Assembly (NCBI RefSeq): GCF_000613905.1 | Contig: NZ_BAJW01000014.1 | Coordinates: 1-60,115 of the forward strand | DNA length: 60,115 nucleotides | DNA from: Acetobacter persici JCM 25330 | GTDB taxonomy: Bacteria > Pseudomonadota > Alphaproteobacteria > Acetobacterales > Acetobacteraceae | Direction: 5' to 3' | Part shown: positions 39,423 through 49,037 of the stretch, piece after piece | How the letters are laid out: the number at the start of each line of letters is the position of its first letter | Numbering within the stretch: the first letter of the stretch is position 1 | Position numbers and translations under genes: made by a program | Notes under the pieces: generated by a model | The model's database searches: none | What the model saw: only the letters and a program-made list of their open reading frames with translations | Told to the model about the DNA's origin: nothing

Positions 39423-40559
39423 GTGTTAGACCGTTGCAGCAACCGCGTGAGGCTACCCCTGTTCCTTTTTTCGTTCCGTGACGCACCCTCTCAGACGCCC
39501 CTCCGCTCCCCCGCGCAGCGTCCCTCCGCCCTGTCGGCTCTGGTCCGGCGCGGGCTGACGGCGCTTGTCCTCGGCAGTCTGGTGCTCCCTGCTTTTTCGC
39601 AGGCTGAGGCGCGTACGGTACGCCGGCTTCATCGGGCTGTGGTGCAGCCGGTTCGTATTCTGACATTCGGGGGCGCCATTACCGCCACGCAGCAAAAAGT
39701 GCTGTTCACACCCTATGCCCAGCTTATCAGACAGCCACTGGCTCCTGCCTCATGGGATGGAGAAATCGAGTCTCTTCGCAAGCAGGAGGCCAATGCGCCC
39801 CACCGCTGGGCAGCGGTGATGATGGAAACCAGCTCCCTGCAAATCAGTTGCTCGATGGGCCTTCTGGTGCGGGACCCGGCAGACCCTTCCGCCAACGGAT
39901 GTGGCCAGTCTTCCGCCTCCATTGATTTTGCCATGGCGTGGGACCGCTCCCGTTTTGATACCCCGCCAGACTGGTCGGACTTCTGGGATGTCGCCCGGCA
40001 CCCAGGCCGCCGCAGTCTGCGCCGTGACCCCCGCACCACGCTGGAAATCGCCTTGCTGGCAGACGGCGTTTCCCCTGATGCCCTCTACCGCGTTCTGAAC
40101 ACGCAGGACGGCGTAGACCGCGCGTTCCGCAAGCTCGACCAACTCCGCCCTTACATCGTCTGGTGGTCCACCCCGGAAGAGGCTGCACGGATTCTCAAAA
40201 GCGGTGGCGCTCTGATGGGGAGCGTGCCCACAGGGGAAATTCTCAGCGCCCCGCAGGCCGAGCGTGACCGCTTTGGCCTCTACTGGCCCCAGCGCCTTCA
40301 GGTGAACTACGCGTGGGGCGTGCCAAAAACCTCAGCGCAGGAAAACACGGCGCTCGCCCTCACGGCCTGGCTGGAACATCCGACCCAGAAGCAGGCCTTC
40401 GCCAATGCGTGGCCATCTCTGCCTTCTCTGGCGGAAATCAATTCCGGCTCTCTGGATAACCGCCGTCTGCTGCCCCCCATTGCGGTAAATGACACCTTCT
40501 GGAGCGCGCATCTCCCCACCTTATCCGCCCGCTTTACGCACTGGGCTGAAGACCGGTGA
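39423..40559 (+). CDS. Spermidine/putrescine-type periplasmic binding protein
   Basis: 378 residues, GTG start five bases after the ATPase-like gene. A signal region (LTALVLGSLVLPAFSQAEA) leads to a type II binding-protein fold: ILTFGGAITATQQKVLFTPY, DFAMAWDRSR, WSDFWDVARHPGRRSLRRDP, SGGALMGSVPTGEI and LYWPQRLQVNYAWGVPKTSA. This matches extracellular solute-binding family 1 proteins of polyamine systems. Partner to the degenerate ATPase and the small permease; its own residues look intact, so it may still bind ligand. Confidence 0.85.
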   Translation: MLDRCSNRVRLPLFLFSFRDAPSQTPLRSPAQRPSALSALVRRGLTALVLGSLVLPAFSQAEARTVRRLHRAVVQPVRILTFGGAITATQQKVLFTPYAQLIRQPLAPASWDGEIESLRKQEANAPHRWAAVMMETSSLQISCSMGLLVRDPADPSANGCGQSSASIDFAMAWDRSRFDTPPDWSDFWDVARHPGRRSLRRDPRTTLEIALLADGVSPDALYRVLNTQDGVDRAFRKLDQLRPYIVWWSTPEEAARILKSGGALMGSVPTGEILSAPQAERDRFGLYWPQRLQVNYAWGVPKTSAQENTALALTAWLEHPTQKQAFANAWPSLPSLAEINSGSLDNRRLLPPIAVNDTFWSAHLPTLSARFTHWAEDR

Positions 40560-41026
40560 CTCTTCCGCCGTCCAGCATGCTTCCGTTTCTGATCACACAC
40601 TCCCTGTTCATGGCCCTCACCGGGCTCTGCCTCGCAGCCCTTGTGCTTACGGCAACCCTCGCAACACGGCAGGGAGCAAGGCTTTACACGCTGCTCCTGC
40701 TGGTTCTGCTCCCGGCAACCGGCCTTGCCCTGGCGCTGCCTTTTCTGCTGCACTCCAACACCCCTACCCTGCTCCTTTCTTTTTTTCAGGGTGTTCTGAT
40801 CGGCCCGGCTCTTTCTCTGGTGCCGCTTGGTCACCTCAAAGACGCTCCGCCCACATGGCGCCGCACAGCGCAGGAACTGGGGGCCACGCCTTTCCTTCGC
40901 CTGCGTCTGCTCTGGCTGCCTCTTCTGGGCCGTTCACTGGCGGGCAGCCTGTGTCTGGCTTTTGCCCTGAGCGTGCTTGGCACATTCGGAATTAATCTGG
41001 GAATTCATAAAGCCCCTCTTTCCTGA
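40556..41026 (+). CDS. Shortened ABC permease-like membrane protein
   Basis: 156 residues, overlapping the binding-protein gene by 4 bases. Four or so hydrophobic segments and one EAA-like loop (RRTAQELGATPFLRLRLLWL) followed by a last helix, as at the end of binding-protein-dependent permeases. Normal permeases of this family have about 260-290 residues, so this one is roughly half size, lacking N-terminal helices. With a dead ATPase it may form a non-transport complex or be a remnant. Confidence 0.75.
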   Translation: MTLPPSSMLPFLITHSLFMALTGLCLAALVLTATLATRQGARLYTLLLLVLLPATGLALALPFLLHSNTPTLLLSFFQGVLIGPALSLVPLGHLKDAPPTWRRTAQELGATPFLRLRLLWLPLLGRSLAGSLCLAFALSVLGTFGINLGIHKAPLS

Positions 41027-41054
41027 GGCATCTTGCCAGTTTATCCTGCGCGGT

Positions 41055-41579
41055 ATGACGTCTCTTTCATCCTCGGCTCCGTTCTGGGAAACGACCCCCC
41101 TTCAAGACATGACCACTGCGCAGTGGGAATCTCTGTGTGATGGCTGTGGCCGTTGCTGCCTGCATAAACTGCGTGACGAAGAAACGGACGAAATTCATTA
41201 CACGTCTGTCGCCTGCCGTCTGCTGGATGTTTCCACCTGCCGCTGTACGGACTACCCCCAGCGCCACAGAAAAGTGCAGGACTGCATTACGCTGACGCCG
41301 GAAATGGTCGCGGGGCTGGACTGGCTGCCGCCCGACTGCGCTTATCGTCGCCTGTCAGAAGGACGTTCCCTCCCCACATGGCATCCTCTTCTGACCGGAA
41401 CTGCGGACAGCGTCATTGAATCCGGTGCGTCTGCCGCAGGCCGCTGCATCAGTGAAAGACAGGCCGGGGCACTGGAAGACTATCTGGTAAAATGGCCCGG
41501 CCAGCCAACCAGAAAACCCAAAAAAGCCACCCCACAAACGCGGCCCGCCGTGCGCCATGTCCGCACCGGCACGCGCTGA
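41055..41579 (+). CDS. YcgN family cysteine-cluster protein (UPF0260)
   Basis: 174 residues from ATG 41055, which follows a GCGCGG stretch. Family mark is the cysteine cluster CDGCGRCCLHKLRDEET with CRLLD and STCRCTDYPQRHRKVQDC, giving about eight conserved cysteines in a zinc or iron-sulfur like arrangement, then LTPEMVAGLDWLPPDCAYR. UPF0260 proteins are widespread in proteobacteria with no agreed function. The C-terminus is basic. Overlaps the next gene by 23 bases. Confidence 0.92.
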   Translation: MTSLSSSAPFWETTPLQDMTTAQWESLCDGCGRCCLHKLRDEETDEIHYTSVACRLLDVSTCRCTDYPQRHRKVQDCITLTPEMVAGLDWLPPDCAYRRLSEGRSLPTWHPLLTGTADSVIESGASAAGRCISERQAGALEDYLVKWPGQPTRKPKKATPQTRPAVRHVRTGTR

Positions 41580-42336
41580 AAAACCCACTCTTCTATCCCA
41601 ACGGGGGGTAAGCACCGCTCCCCGCATCCTCACTGTGGATTCTGCGCCGGATGTTATTGAACTGGCGCCTGACTGCCGCGTACCAATCCTCTGGAAGCAG
41701 TCCAGCCGGGCAAGACGCGTCTCTCTCCGCATTGACCCACTCCGGCAGGCAGTGACCGTCACTCTTCCCGGCCCCCTGACTCCTCAGGACGCCATGCCGT
41801 TTCTTAAAACGCAGAGGCACTGGATCACAAAACGTCTTGCGGCTCTGCATAATGCTCCGGCTTTTCTGGCAGGCAGAACCATTCCGGTTGGAGGCATACC
41901 ACATCTTATTGTGCATCAGCCTGCGGCGAGAAGCGGGGTGTGGATAGAGGCTCAGCAGATTTTTGTTAGTGGCACGGAAGAGTTTATCGGCAGACGTGTG
42001 CGCGATTTTTTACGAAACCATGCACGCACCGTCCTTGGTCAGGAACTCCGCACGCAGGCACAGGCCACAGGCCTCCGCCCCACACGGCTGGATATCCGTG
42101 ACACCTCCAGCCGCTGGGGAAGCTGCTCGTCCTCCGGACGCATCATGCTGTCCTGGCGTCTGATCATGGCACCCGCCTCTGTCAGACATTATCTGATTGC
42201 GCACGAACTGGCCCACCTGCGCCATATGAATCACAGCCCGGCCTTCTGGGCACTGGTTGACCAGCTCACGCCGCACAGACATGCCGCAGAACACTGGCTG
42301 AAACACCACGGTTCAGCCCTGCTCGGAGCCCGCTAA
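41557..42336 (+). CDS. YgjP-like metallopeptidase (M48-related, DUF45)
   Basis: 259 residues. The zinc protease motif is HELAHLRHMNHSPAFW, with HExxH plus a downstream histidine, preceded by SRWGSCSSSGRIMLSWRL, characteristic of the YgjP/SprT-like DUF45 family. N-terminal half contains SRARRVSLRIDPLRQAVTV. Cytosolic by sequence (no signal peptide). Substrate unknown. It is the last core gene before tRNA-Leu and the islands. Confidence 0.9.
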   Translation: MSAPARAEKPTLLSQRGVSTAPRILTVDSAPDVIELAPDCRVPILWKQSSRARRVSLRIDPLRQAVTVTLPGPLTPQDAMPFLKTQRHWITKRLAALHNAPAFLAGRTIPVGGIPHLIVHQPAARSGVWIEAQQIFVSGTEEFIGRRVRDFLRNHARTVLGQELRTQAQATGLRPTRLDIRDTSSRWGSCSSSGRIMLSWRLIMAPASVRHYLIAHELAHLRHMNHSPAFWALVDQLTPHRHAAEHWLKHHGSALLGAR

Positions 42337-42459
42337 GCAACGCAACACACGAACCAACGACAGACCCCCTTGCCGCCACAGCCCAACATGCTAAAACCCG
42401 CCCTAACACAGTAAAACGCCCTGTCCGGCTGGCAACACTCACCCCCCAGCCACCCCGAT

Positions 42460-42545
42460 GCGAACTTGGCGGAATGGTAGACGCAGGAGACTTAAAATCT
42501 CCAGCCCGTAAGGGCGTGCGGGTTCGAGTCCCGCAGTTCGCACCA
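42460..42545 (+). tRNA. tRNA-Leu (anticodon UAA), integration target
   Basis: Class II tRNA with acceptor GCGAACT/AGTTCGC, anticodon arm GGAGA-CTTAAAA-TCTCC giving UAA, a long variable arm (GCCCGTAAGGGC), T arm GCGGG-TTCGAGT-CCCGC and encoded CCA (42543-42545). Its 3' 26-27 bases are repeated at 56360 and 59744, so it is the attachment site of the tandem elements and remains functional after integration. Confidence 0.97.
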
Positions 42546-42546
42546 C
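42520..42546 (+). repeat. Attachment site 1 (tRNA-Leu end)
   Basis: The last part of the tRNA gene from G42520 to the C after CCA. The 27 bases are identical to 56360-56386, and 26 of these bases, shifted by two to the left (42518-42543), recur at 59744-59769. Left boundary of element 1. Confidence 0.93.
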
Positions 42547-42604
42547 CATAACTCATTGTTTTTGTTCATTATTCTGGATTTCCAGAAACATAGACCCCGC
42601 AAAC

Positions 42605-42625
42605 TCTTACACAAGGTCTTACACA
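42605..42625 (+). repeat. Paired arm-type sites, left end of element 1
   Basis: Two copies of TCTTACACA at 42605-42613 and 42617-42625, 12 bases apart in register. The same pair with the same spacing occurs at the right end (56282-56302). Position between the att core and the integrase gene fits integrase arm-binding sites. Confidence 0.6.
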
Positions 42626-42659
42626 GGCTTTAGCGGGGGACGATGAACAAGGCAGGAAC

Positions 42660-44392
42660 ATGCTCCAATGCCGGGCAACAGGTTTCTATTTCAGAACGCG
42701 GGTTCCATCACGATTCCGTGATGTCGTAAAAAAGAATGAAATCTGCTTTTCGCTGTTCACCAGATCAAGGAAAATTGCACTGATCCGTGCTGGCACAGCA
42801 TACGAACGAACACAGGCACTTTTTGCAAAGATCGAACACGCGATGGCTCATGAACCGTGGATTATGTCGGATGAGGAAAAACAGGATTATGCTGACCTCC
42901 TCAGACGCTCCATCCTTCCCCCGGAAACCAGCGGAACTCAGGAAACAAGAGATAGCCTGACAGAGTGCGTACGGTCATATCTTGAAAATGATGATGCCAA
43001 AAATTTCCTTGAGGCCATAATCCGGTCATATCAGCTCGAAATTGAGTCGCTGATCTCCCAATACAAAACCATCAACGCTGAACATCTCCTGTCCCATGTC
43101 AAAGAGACAGACCGCATGACCGCGCTCACCGGATATCTCAAGGATACAGCCGAACCGGCAATGGAAAAGCTGATCCGTTCAGGTGAAATCCTAGTGTCCA
43201 GGATTCAGGGTCATCAGGAGACCATCAAGGTCTTTGAAAATCAGTCTGCACTGTTACGGGAAACATTGGCTCCTGTCTTCCAACAACTGGAAGTGAAACC
43301 CTCTCCCCTGTTCTCGGAAGCAGTCTCTACTTTCATGGCGTCAAAAGACATTAAAACCAAGCCAAACAGCGAACTGGCTATGATACTAACGTCTATCGTA
43401 GATGGATCGAAATCAATGGCGATGAACCTATCCGCACTTATTCCAGTAAGCACGCCGATAAATACATCGAGATGATGAGCAAGGTTCCCGGCAACTACGG
43501 CAAGGGCAAAACCAAGGAACTCACGGTTGATGAACTTATTAAATATGCAAAGCGGAACCGGATCAAAGCTCTTCTGACAACCAAGACCATCAAGAACCAC
43601 TTCTCCAAGCTGTCCATCCTGTGGACCTTCTATGAGAAAAAGGAACAGGTTGATCGGGGTTCCAATATCTTCAGGGACTGGTCGTTCGGACGGAAACAGA
43701 AAGGCGATGGCTATGTAAAATGGCCGGATGACGACCTGAGAAAACTGGTCGAAAACCCATGGCCACCAGGCCGAATCTCCAAGCGGACATTCGGCATGAT
43801 TGTCGGAATTGGATCGTATACAGGGATGAGGCTGGAGGAAATATGCCGGTTGCGGAAGCTGGATGTTATCAACATCAAGGGCGTCTGGTGCTTCAACATC
43901 TGTAAACATTGGCCCCGGCTTAACAGACCGGCGGAAGCCTGGAATCCCAAGACAGAAGCTGGCGAAAGAGTTGTTCCTATCCACAGGAAACTGATTGAAG
44001 CCGGGATTCTGGAATGGGCCAACAGTGCCAATTATTATCTATTTAACGAACTGACGTTCAGCGGAAGAGATAAAAAACGGAGTGTGGGTTTTGGAGGGAA
44101 ATTTTCAACCTTCAAGAACCGGCTTGGCATCAAATCGGCTACCGTCGTCTTTCACAGTTTCCGCCACAATGTTTCCACCCAGCTCAGAAACACACCCGGA
44201 GGCGACACCGGCATCAGAGAACTCTGGATTGATGACTTTCTTGGTCATGAATACGGACATCAGTCAGGGCACCAGTCGGAAGGTGTAAAGCGATATCTGG
44301 ATGGTATCGATCTTGAAAATATCGTTCAGGTGGCTGAGTCCATGCAGTATCCGGATTTCTGGGATATCAGGACACTTATGGGAGAGGCATAA
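42660..44392 (+). CDS. Tyrosine integrase of element 1, one frameshift
   Basis: About 577 residues. N-terminal piece (from ATG 42660) starts with FYFRTRVPSRFRDVVKKNEI, the DUF6538-like entry domain, and a long helical region. One base is missing near 43378; repair gives SELAYDTNVYRRWIEINGD, the core-binding domain. The catalytic domain shows SYTGMRLEEICRLR (first Arg), HSFRHNVSTQLR (His-x2-Arg), LGHEYGH and a candidate nucleophile in KRYLDGID. It recombines att sites in the tRNA. Whether the integrase is truly active depends on the break being an error. Confidence 0.9.
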
Positions 44393-44778
44393 AATGCATT
44401 TCCATAGGGTTTTAAGTGCCATCTCACCCACAACAATCATAATGCCAATAATCCACAGGATTTGAGCTGTAAGATGACGATAAGCTTCAGGGACAAACTT
44501 TTTTTAGTTTTAATAATTTTTTCTCATGTAAGTTGCCGGCATCTTATCCATGGGAGAAGCAGGACGGGGCATCCTGGACCTACCCCTTCCTTTTCTCTTC
44601 TCCCTTAATTTCTGAATTCAGAAGATCAATAAATTGGAAACATGATAACAAATCTTTGGTCTATGAAAACTTATACCCCTACACCCCAACCTACGAACCT
44701 ATATATTATTTGCGATGGACTTGCGACACATGAAAACAGAATAAGAACCTATAGCAAACCATGGTGAAAAAATTTTAG
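44393..44778. other. Gap of 386 bases with a nested inverted repeat, no gene
   Basis: Lies between the convergent ends of the integrase and the replication gene. I see no supportable gene. It contains GGGAGAAG at 44552-44559 facing CTTCTCCC at 44597-44604, with inner pairs AGG/CCT and GGGG/CCCC, so an RNA or DNA hairpin with three stacked stems is possible. AACCTATA occurs twice (near 44694 and 44747) and TTGCGA twice (near 44710 and 44721). No T run follows, so it is not a plain terminator. Confidence 0.45.
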
Positions 44779-46554
44779 TCACCCAACATTTAACAGAAGT
44801 TTTAATTCAGAACTTTTAACGTCACTATCAACAGAAGCTCTCTGGGATTTCTTTTGTCGTCTTTCCCATGTCCTGCGACATATTCCAATTTTTTCCCATG
44901 GTTTTGTTTTTGACAGTGCCTCCCCTTCATAGTGTTCTCTTCTGACAGACCCTGCATTCCTGCGCTTTTTGGCTTGATAAACCTTGTCAGTCTGTTTCCG
45001 CCTTTCTCTCTTGATGGTCTTGGAAACAAGACAATCCAGATGCTTCATTTCATCTTCGGTGATCGCCAATTTTTCAATGATCCGATCAATGCTGTAGGCA
45101 TAACGCCATGAACAAAAACCGGGCTTCACATCCGACACATCACATGCAGTCATCAGTTTATTCAAGCTCGTGATATTATCGCTTTCAAAATGCTGAGCCA
45201 GATAATCAGAGGGAATAATATCTTCCATCTGGGCTTTCACATAGGGCAACAACTCATTAGGATTATTCTGGAAATGTGCTGACGCCATGGAAACAGCGAT
45301 ATGACAGAACATATCCCTGTAGCCTTCCATGACACTTCCACCCCATCTCAGCTTTGCCAGTTCCTTCAGATCACCAATGATACGCCTTGATTGCTTATAG
45401 GGTGAGTTTTTAGAGGCTTTGACAGGAAACTGGACGATATTCCCATGATCAGGGCTGTCAGCCTTCAGAGGTGCCTTCTGGCTCCATTTCAGGGCATTGT
45501 CCCTGTAGGTCTTCTCTCCCTGCTTTCTTGCCTTTGCACGAATAGCATCAATCTCTTTTGCCTGCTGATATCGTTCAGTTCCTGCATAAGGTGCAATACC
45601 CAGAACACGCTGTTTGAAATCATCCGAGCTATAACGATTATCTGCGTTAAACCACACTGACCGGCATGAATGTCCCAAAGGAGAATATTTATAATTGATT
45701 GACCCCGGAATCCTCAAAACAGTCTGAGCAGAACACGGTGTGATATCGGCCATCAGATAATCCAGACGATTACGCAGATTCCTGTGAATATCCTCAATGA
45801 CATCAATATAAGAGCGAGGTGGATTTTTCTGCCCGGCCTTCCTGCGTCGCCTTCTGATAAATACAGTATCTGTGAATTGCCATAACAGGTAGGCACCACC
45901 ACCAGACAACACAACTTCCGTAGGCTCCGGTATTTCGTTACTCACACAATGAGAAATAAGCCATTCAGCTTTTCCTGCATCATCCAGAGATTGCCATTCC
46001 TGAAAGAGTTCAGGACGATAGTGATCATTATCAACCCACCTGTCAAAAATACCTTTTGCCCTGTCTCCCCTGATAAGCTTACGTCTTTCACCAAGCTTAT
46101 TGATATCCAGATCAAGCCATGCATGAGATATGGCTGAAATATCCTCTTTCCTCTGGGTCTTTCTAATCTTCGGAAAGAATGCCTGAGAACGATACAGAGC
46201 CTCAAATTTATTGCTCTCGATCAAGTCCCTGATTCCCTGCATTCCCTCTTCCGTCGCAGGGAAATATCTTCTGAAGATTCTGTTACCCGGTTTTTGTTCC
46301 TGCGTAGCCGGGTCATAATATTTTGGACGCCAGAAATCTTTCCAGAATCCTAAAATGCTTACATAGCATTCAGAACCATCCCGATTTTTCGGGAATCTTG
46401 AAATATCCCAAAATGTTGAAATGTCAGGATTTAGAAAGCTTTCATATGAAAACTTTTCTTCATTGAGGCATTCCCTTACGTCAGGAATATCATTTTCTTT
46501 AATAATTTTTTTACATATCTGTTCCATCTTCTGTTTCCCAAAAATTGGGATCAC
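44779..46554 (-). CDS. Primase-type plasmid replication protein (AEP-like)
   Basis: 591 residues. Archaeo-eukaryotic primase features: the acidic pair in HAWLDLDINKLGE, VVLSGGGAYLLWQF (SGGG-x-H/Y-type block), and VLRIPGSINYK, as in the replication/primase proteins of small plasmids and integrative elements. A C-terminal basic, helix-turn-helix-like end (EKIGICRRTWERRQKK) could bind DNA. It probably starts replication of the excised circle. ATG 46527 is an alternative start. The upstream gap 46555-46780 may hold an antisense control RNA. Confidence 0.75.
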   Translation of the reverse strand: MIPIFGKQKMEQICKKIIKENDIPDVRECLNEEKFSYESFLNPDISTFWDISRFPKNRDGSECYVSILGFWKDFWRPKYYDPATQEQKPGNRIFRRYFPATEEGMQGIRDLIESNKFEALYRSQAFFPKIRKTQRKEDISAISHAWLDLDINKLGERRKLIRGDRAKGIFDRWVDNDHYRPELFQEWQSLDDAGKAEWLISHCVSNEIPEPTEVVLSGGGAYLLWQFTDTVFIRRRRRKAGQKNPPRSYIDVIEDIHRNLRNRLDYLMADITPCSAQTVLRIPGSINYKYSPLGHSCRSVWFNADNRYSSDDFKQRVLGIAPYAGTERYQQAKEIDAIRAKARKQGEKTYRDNALKWSQKAPLKADSPDHGNIVQFPVKASKNSPYKQSRRIIGDLKELAKLRWGGSVMEGYRDMFCHIAVSMASAHFQNNPNELLPYVKAQMEDIIPSDYLAQHFESDNITSLNKLMTACDVSDVKPGFCSWRYAYSIDRIIEKLAITEDEMKHLDCLVSKTIKRERRKQTDKVYQAKKRRNAGSVRREHYEGEALSKTKPWEKIGICRRTWERRQKKSQRASVDSDVKSSELKLLLNVG

Positions 46555-46621
46555 AGAAAGTCTTCATTTGAAAACCATGAGAAGGAAAAGAAAGAAATTC
46601 TATTTTTATTGTTGACTTTGT

Positions 46622-46734
46622 GCTATAATTACTCTATCTACAATCTAACCTAATAAAACCTCTTGCGGGGGCGTTCTTTTCCTCCTCCCTGCAATCCCGC
46701 CCTTTAGAGACGCCAATCTCTCAAGGGCTTTTTT
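46622..46734 (+). ncRNA. Candidate antisense RNA upstream of rep
   Basis: On the strand opposite to rep there is an extended -10 promoter TGCTATAAT (46621-46629), about 60 bases of sequence with a GCGGGGG...CCCGCC pairing, and a strong terminator: GCCCTT/AAGGGC plus AGAGA/TCTCT (46699-46728) with six T residues to 46734. The predicted RNA of about 100 bases (from near 46636) would be complementary to the rep leader, as in copy-control RNAs. No -35 box is convincing. Inference from layout. Confidence 0.45.
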
Positions 46735-46780
46735 ATATCTACCATTATTATACATTAAAATCAACAATAAATGAAAAACT

Positions 46781-48510
46781 TTATGTATATACGTTTATAA
46801 TGCCATTATTAACAATTTTCTTTTCGCTCATTGATATGATTTTCTCTTTGCTTATCCCTCTCTCCATTGTGGTCTCCTCAATTTTTTTGTCATCACTCAT
46901 TTTTTGCAATGCATAAACAGGATTTCTGAGAGCGTCCCAAAGGAGTTCTACATTTCCTGTTTTCTGAATATAGCCATATAGCTCATCAAAATCCTTCTTT
47001 GCTTTCAGGTAGCTTTTAACAGAGTTATCAGCCTGCCATTCCCGATGCTTTCTTTCACGACCAGCCACGTAGAAATCTGCCATCCAATTCAGACAATATA
47101 AAAAATCACTCTCATTATTCAAAATATCCAACGCCTTAAAATCATCTCTATCATATCTCAGCTTCTTTAAGGCATTGTTGAATTCATGGAGCGCCTTACG
47201 TGTGGATGAGCCATTAAACCATTTCTGCTGTTCCGCATGATATCTGACTCTCAATGGCTTCAGGATGCTCTCATGCCTTTCTTTTATCAGCACAGGATTC
47301 CTACTGGCAGGATCGGAAAACGGCTCTTTGGGCACATGTTTCCATTTCTTCTCAAAGTCAGACATCATCTGTAACAGATCATCTGCAAACTTTTGCTGGT
47401 TCGCCAGTGCCTCTTTTTCCATAGATGCCTTTTTCTCGGCCTCTTCATTCTGGAAAGCAATGGAAGCCTTCTGTTCACGCGACATGCATCAGTCATCGCA
47501 AAATGATCTGCCTTGATGTCAGAAGCTCCACTTCCTGATGGAATGCCCTTATTAGCCACAGACGGCGTTGGCGTAATCTCCTGGATAGCCGGAGTTACAG
47601 GAGAGAAATCCTCATCACCGCTCATCTCAGAAGCTTTTACGGGGTTGTGACCTTCAGGCGGGACAAAGGTCGTATCCTTTCCCTGCTGTAAGGCTTCATA
47701 CAGGTTGGCAAACTCCCCTTTCTTCATTTCAAACAGACGGTTTGCAGAACCCAGAAAGTTATTATTTTCGTTATTCACGATAATGTATGTAGTGGCTTTT
47801 TCTCCTTTCTGGATACTCACGCCCAAAGAACTTAACCCCTCAACCATTTCTGAAAATGATTCTGAGGTTATACGTAAGTCTCTGATGGACTGTCTCAGCT
47901 TTCCGAGGTTAACCCCCTGACGCAAGGCTGATTGATGCTGGATAGCTGTAAAAGCAGATTGCACTGGTTCATACAGGTCTGGTGTATGAGCCTCTATATG
48001 ATCCGCCATGGCAGTCTTACCTTCATCCCGGAGCTGGCGGATAACTGCAACCTGATGGCGTCCCTTTACGATGTCATGACCAAACAGGAATTCAGACGTA
48101 CGTGAAATCTTTTCCTGCCTGACTCTCATGTAACTGCTGTACAGGCATTTACCGGCACTATTCCGCCATGATGCATAGAGATGATAGTGCTCATCCGCAT
48201 CAGGTTCACCTGCCTTGGCCTTCCTATGCCTGACTATTGTGCAGGTATCCGGATCAAAGCCAAATTCCACGGCCAACATACTGACGCTTTGTAACATCTG
48301 CTCATGCGTAATGTTTCGCTTGGGATTGATCTTAAAATGGCACACCGCATATTTGTAGTGATTGTCTTTGGCTTCATCAAAAATCTGCATAACATCAAAC
48401 TCTGATCCCTGAATCACGTCTATGGACTCATTTCCAGAGCCACGAAACACATGATCACAGGTCTCCCCACACCCACGAGAGGCAATAAGAGGCTCTGAGC
48501 TGATAATCAT
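46781..48510 (-). CDS. Relaxase (MobA-like), one frameshift
   Basis: About 577 residues. The N-terminal third has the mobilization nuclease pattern: KYAVCHFKINPKRNITHEQM, EFGFDPDTCTIVRHRKAKAG and a metal-binding histidine motif DEHYHLYASWRN, followed by a long helical part. The frame changes at 47484-47488; one added base joins FAMTDA to MSREQKASIAFQNEEAEKKA and a charged coiled-coil tail ending at 46781. If not an error, the second piece would be a separate gene starting at 47485. It overlaps mobC by 4 bases. It should nick oriT and pilot DNA transfer. Confidence 0.82.
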
Positions 48511-48899
48511 CTTCGAATATCCATGATAATACGCTTCATGGTCTTGATGATGTCACGACATTCAGAAACGGCTCGTGATGCGTCCTCATGTCCACCAGCA
48601 TTCAGATGATGGGCTATCTGATTCAGGTTATTCCCACATCGTGCGACCTGATTGGTGGCTTCATTCAACTCTGCCAGAAGATGTTTTTTTTCGTTATTCA
48701 CAAAATATCTGGAAGACATCAAAGACCGGAAATAACTGGCGAGATTATGAAACCCGGCTTCACGTCCGGTTTGCTTCCATGCCTCCAGCTCTTCACGGTT
48801 CGCACGAATGGACAAGCGTGTTTCCATTCGTCTCATATTTGGCCTTCCTGCTTTGCCTTTATTTAATGTGTTATTTTTCATTGTATAAAATTCCTGCAC
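48507..48899 (-). CDS. mobC: MobC-type relaxosome accessory protein
   Basis: 130 residues (ATG 48881 is an alternative start, MKNNTLNKGKAGRPN). Ribbon-helix-helix-like N-terminus (RMETRLSIRANREELEAWKQ) and the MobC signature VARCGNNLNQIAHHLNAGG. MobC proteins open DNA at oriT for the relaxase, whose gene overlaps this stop by 4 bases. The candidate oriT is immediately upstream (48904-48934). Confidence 0.9.
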   Translation of the reverse strand: MQEFYTMKNNTLNKGKAGRPNMRRMETRLSIRANREELEAWKQTGREAGFHNLASYFRSLMSSRYFVNNEKKHLLAELNEATNQVARCGNNLNQIAHHLNAGGHEDASRAVSECRDIIKTMKRIIMDIRR

Positions 48900-48903
48900 T
48901 CAA

Positions 48904-48934
48904 ATGGGGTCAACGGGGTGAAACCCCTTGCCAG
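48904..48934 (-). other. Candidate oriT of element 1
   Basis: Directly upstream of mobC. On the minus strand it reads CTGGCAAGGGG, a short TTTCA loop, then CCCCGTTGACCCCAT, so a four-base GGGG/CCCC hairpin is framed by conserved flanks. The same two flanks occur in element 2 at 57895-57930. Position and conservation suggest the nick region; the exact nick cannot be read from sequence. Confidence 0.6.
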
Positions 48935-49037
48935 TCTGGACGGAGTGAACCGTGGAACGGGTCAACGTAGTCCACGCCTGGCAATAGTATTATAATACAG
49001 GTTTCATATTATAACGGATTTCAGGAATTCGTATTAT

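Noticed and set aside
41055-41579. Frameshift joining the short permease to the next frame
   Set aside because: The downstream frame is a complete YcgN-family gene with its own start; the permease ends normally after its last helix, so the shortness is at its N-terminus, not caused by a break at the end.
44533-44733. A 66-residue plus-strand gene after the integrase
   Set aside because: It covers the hairpin region, has no start signal and an aromatic-rich random-looking translation.
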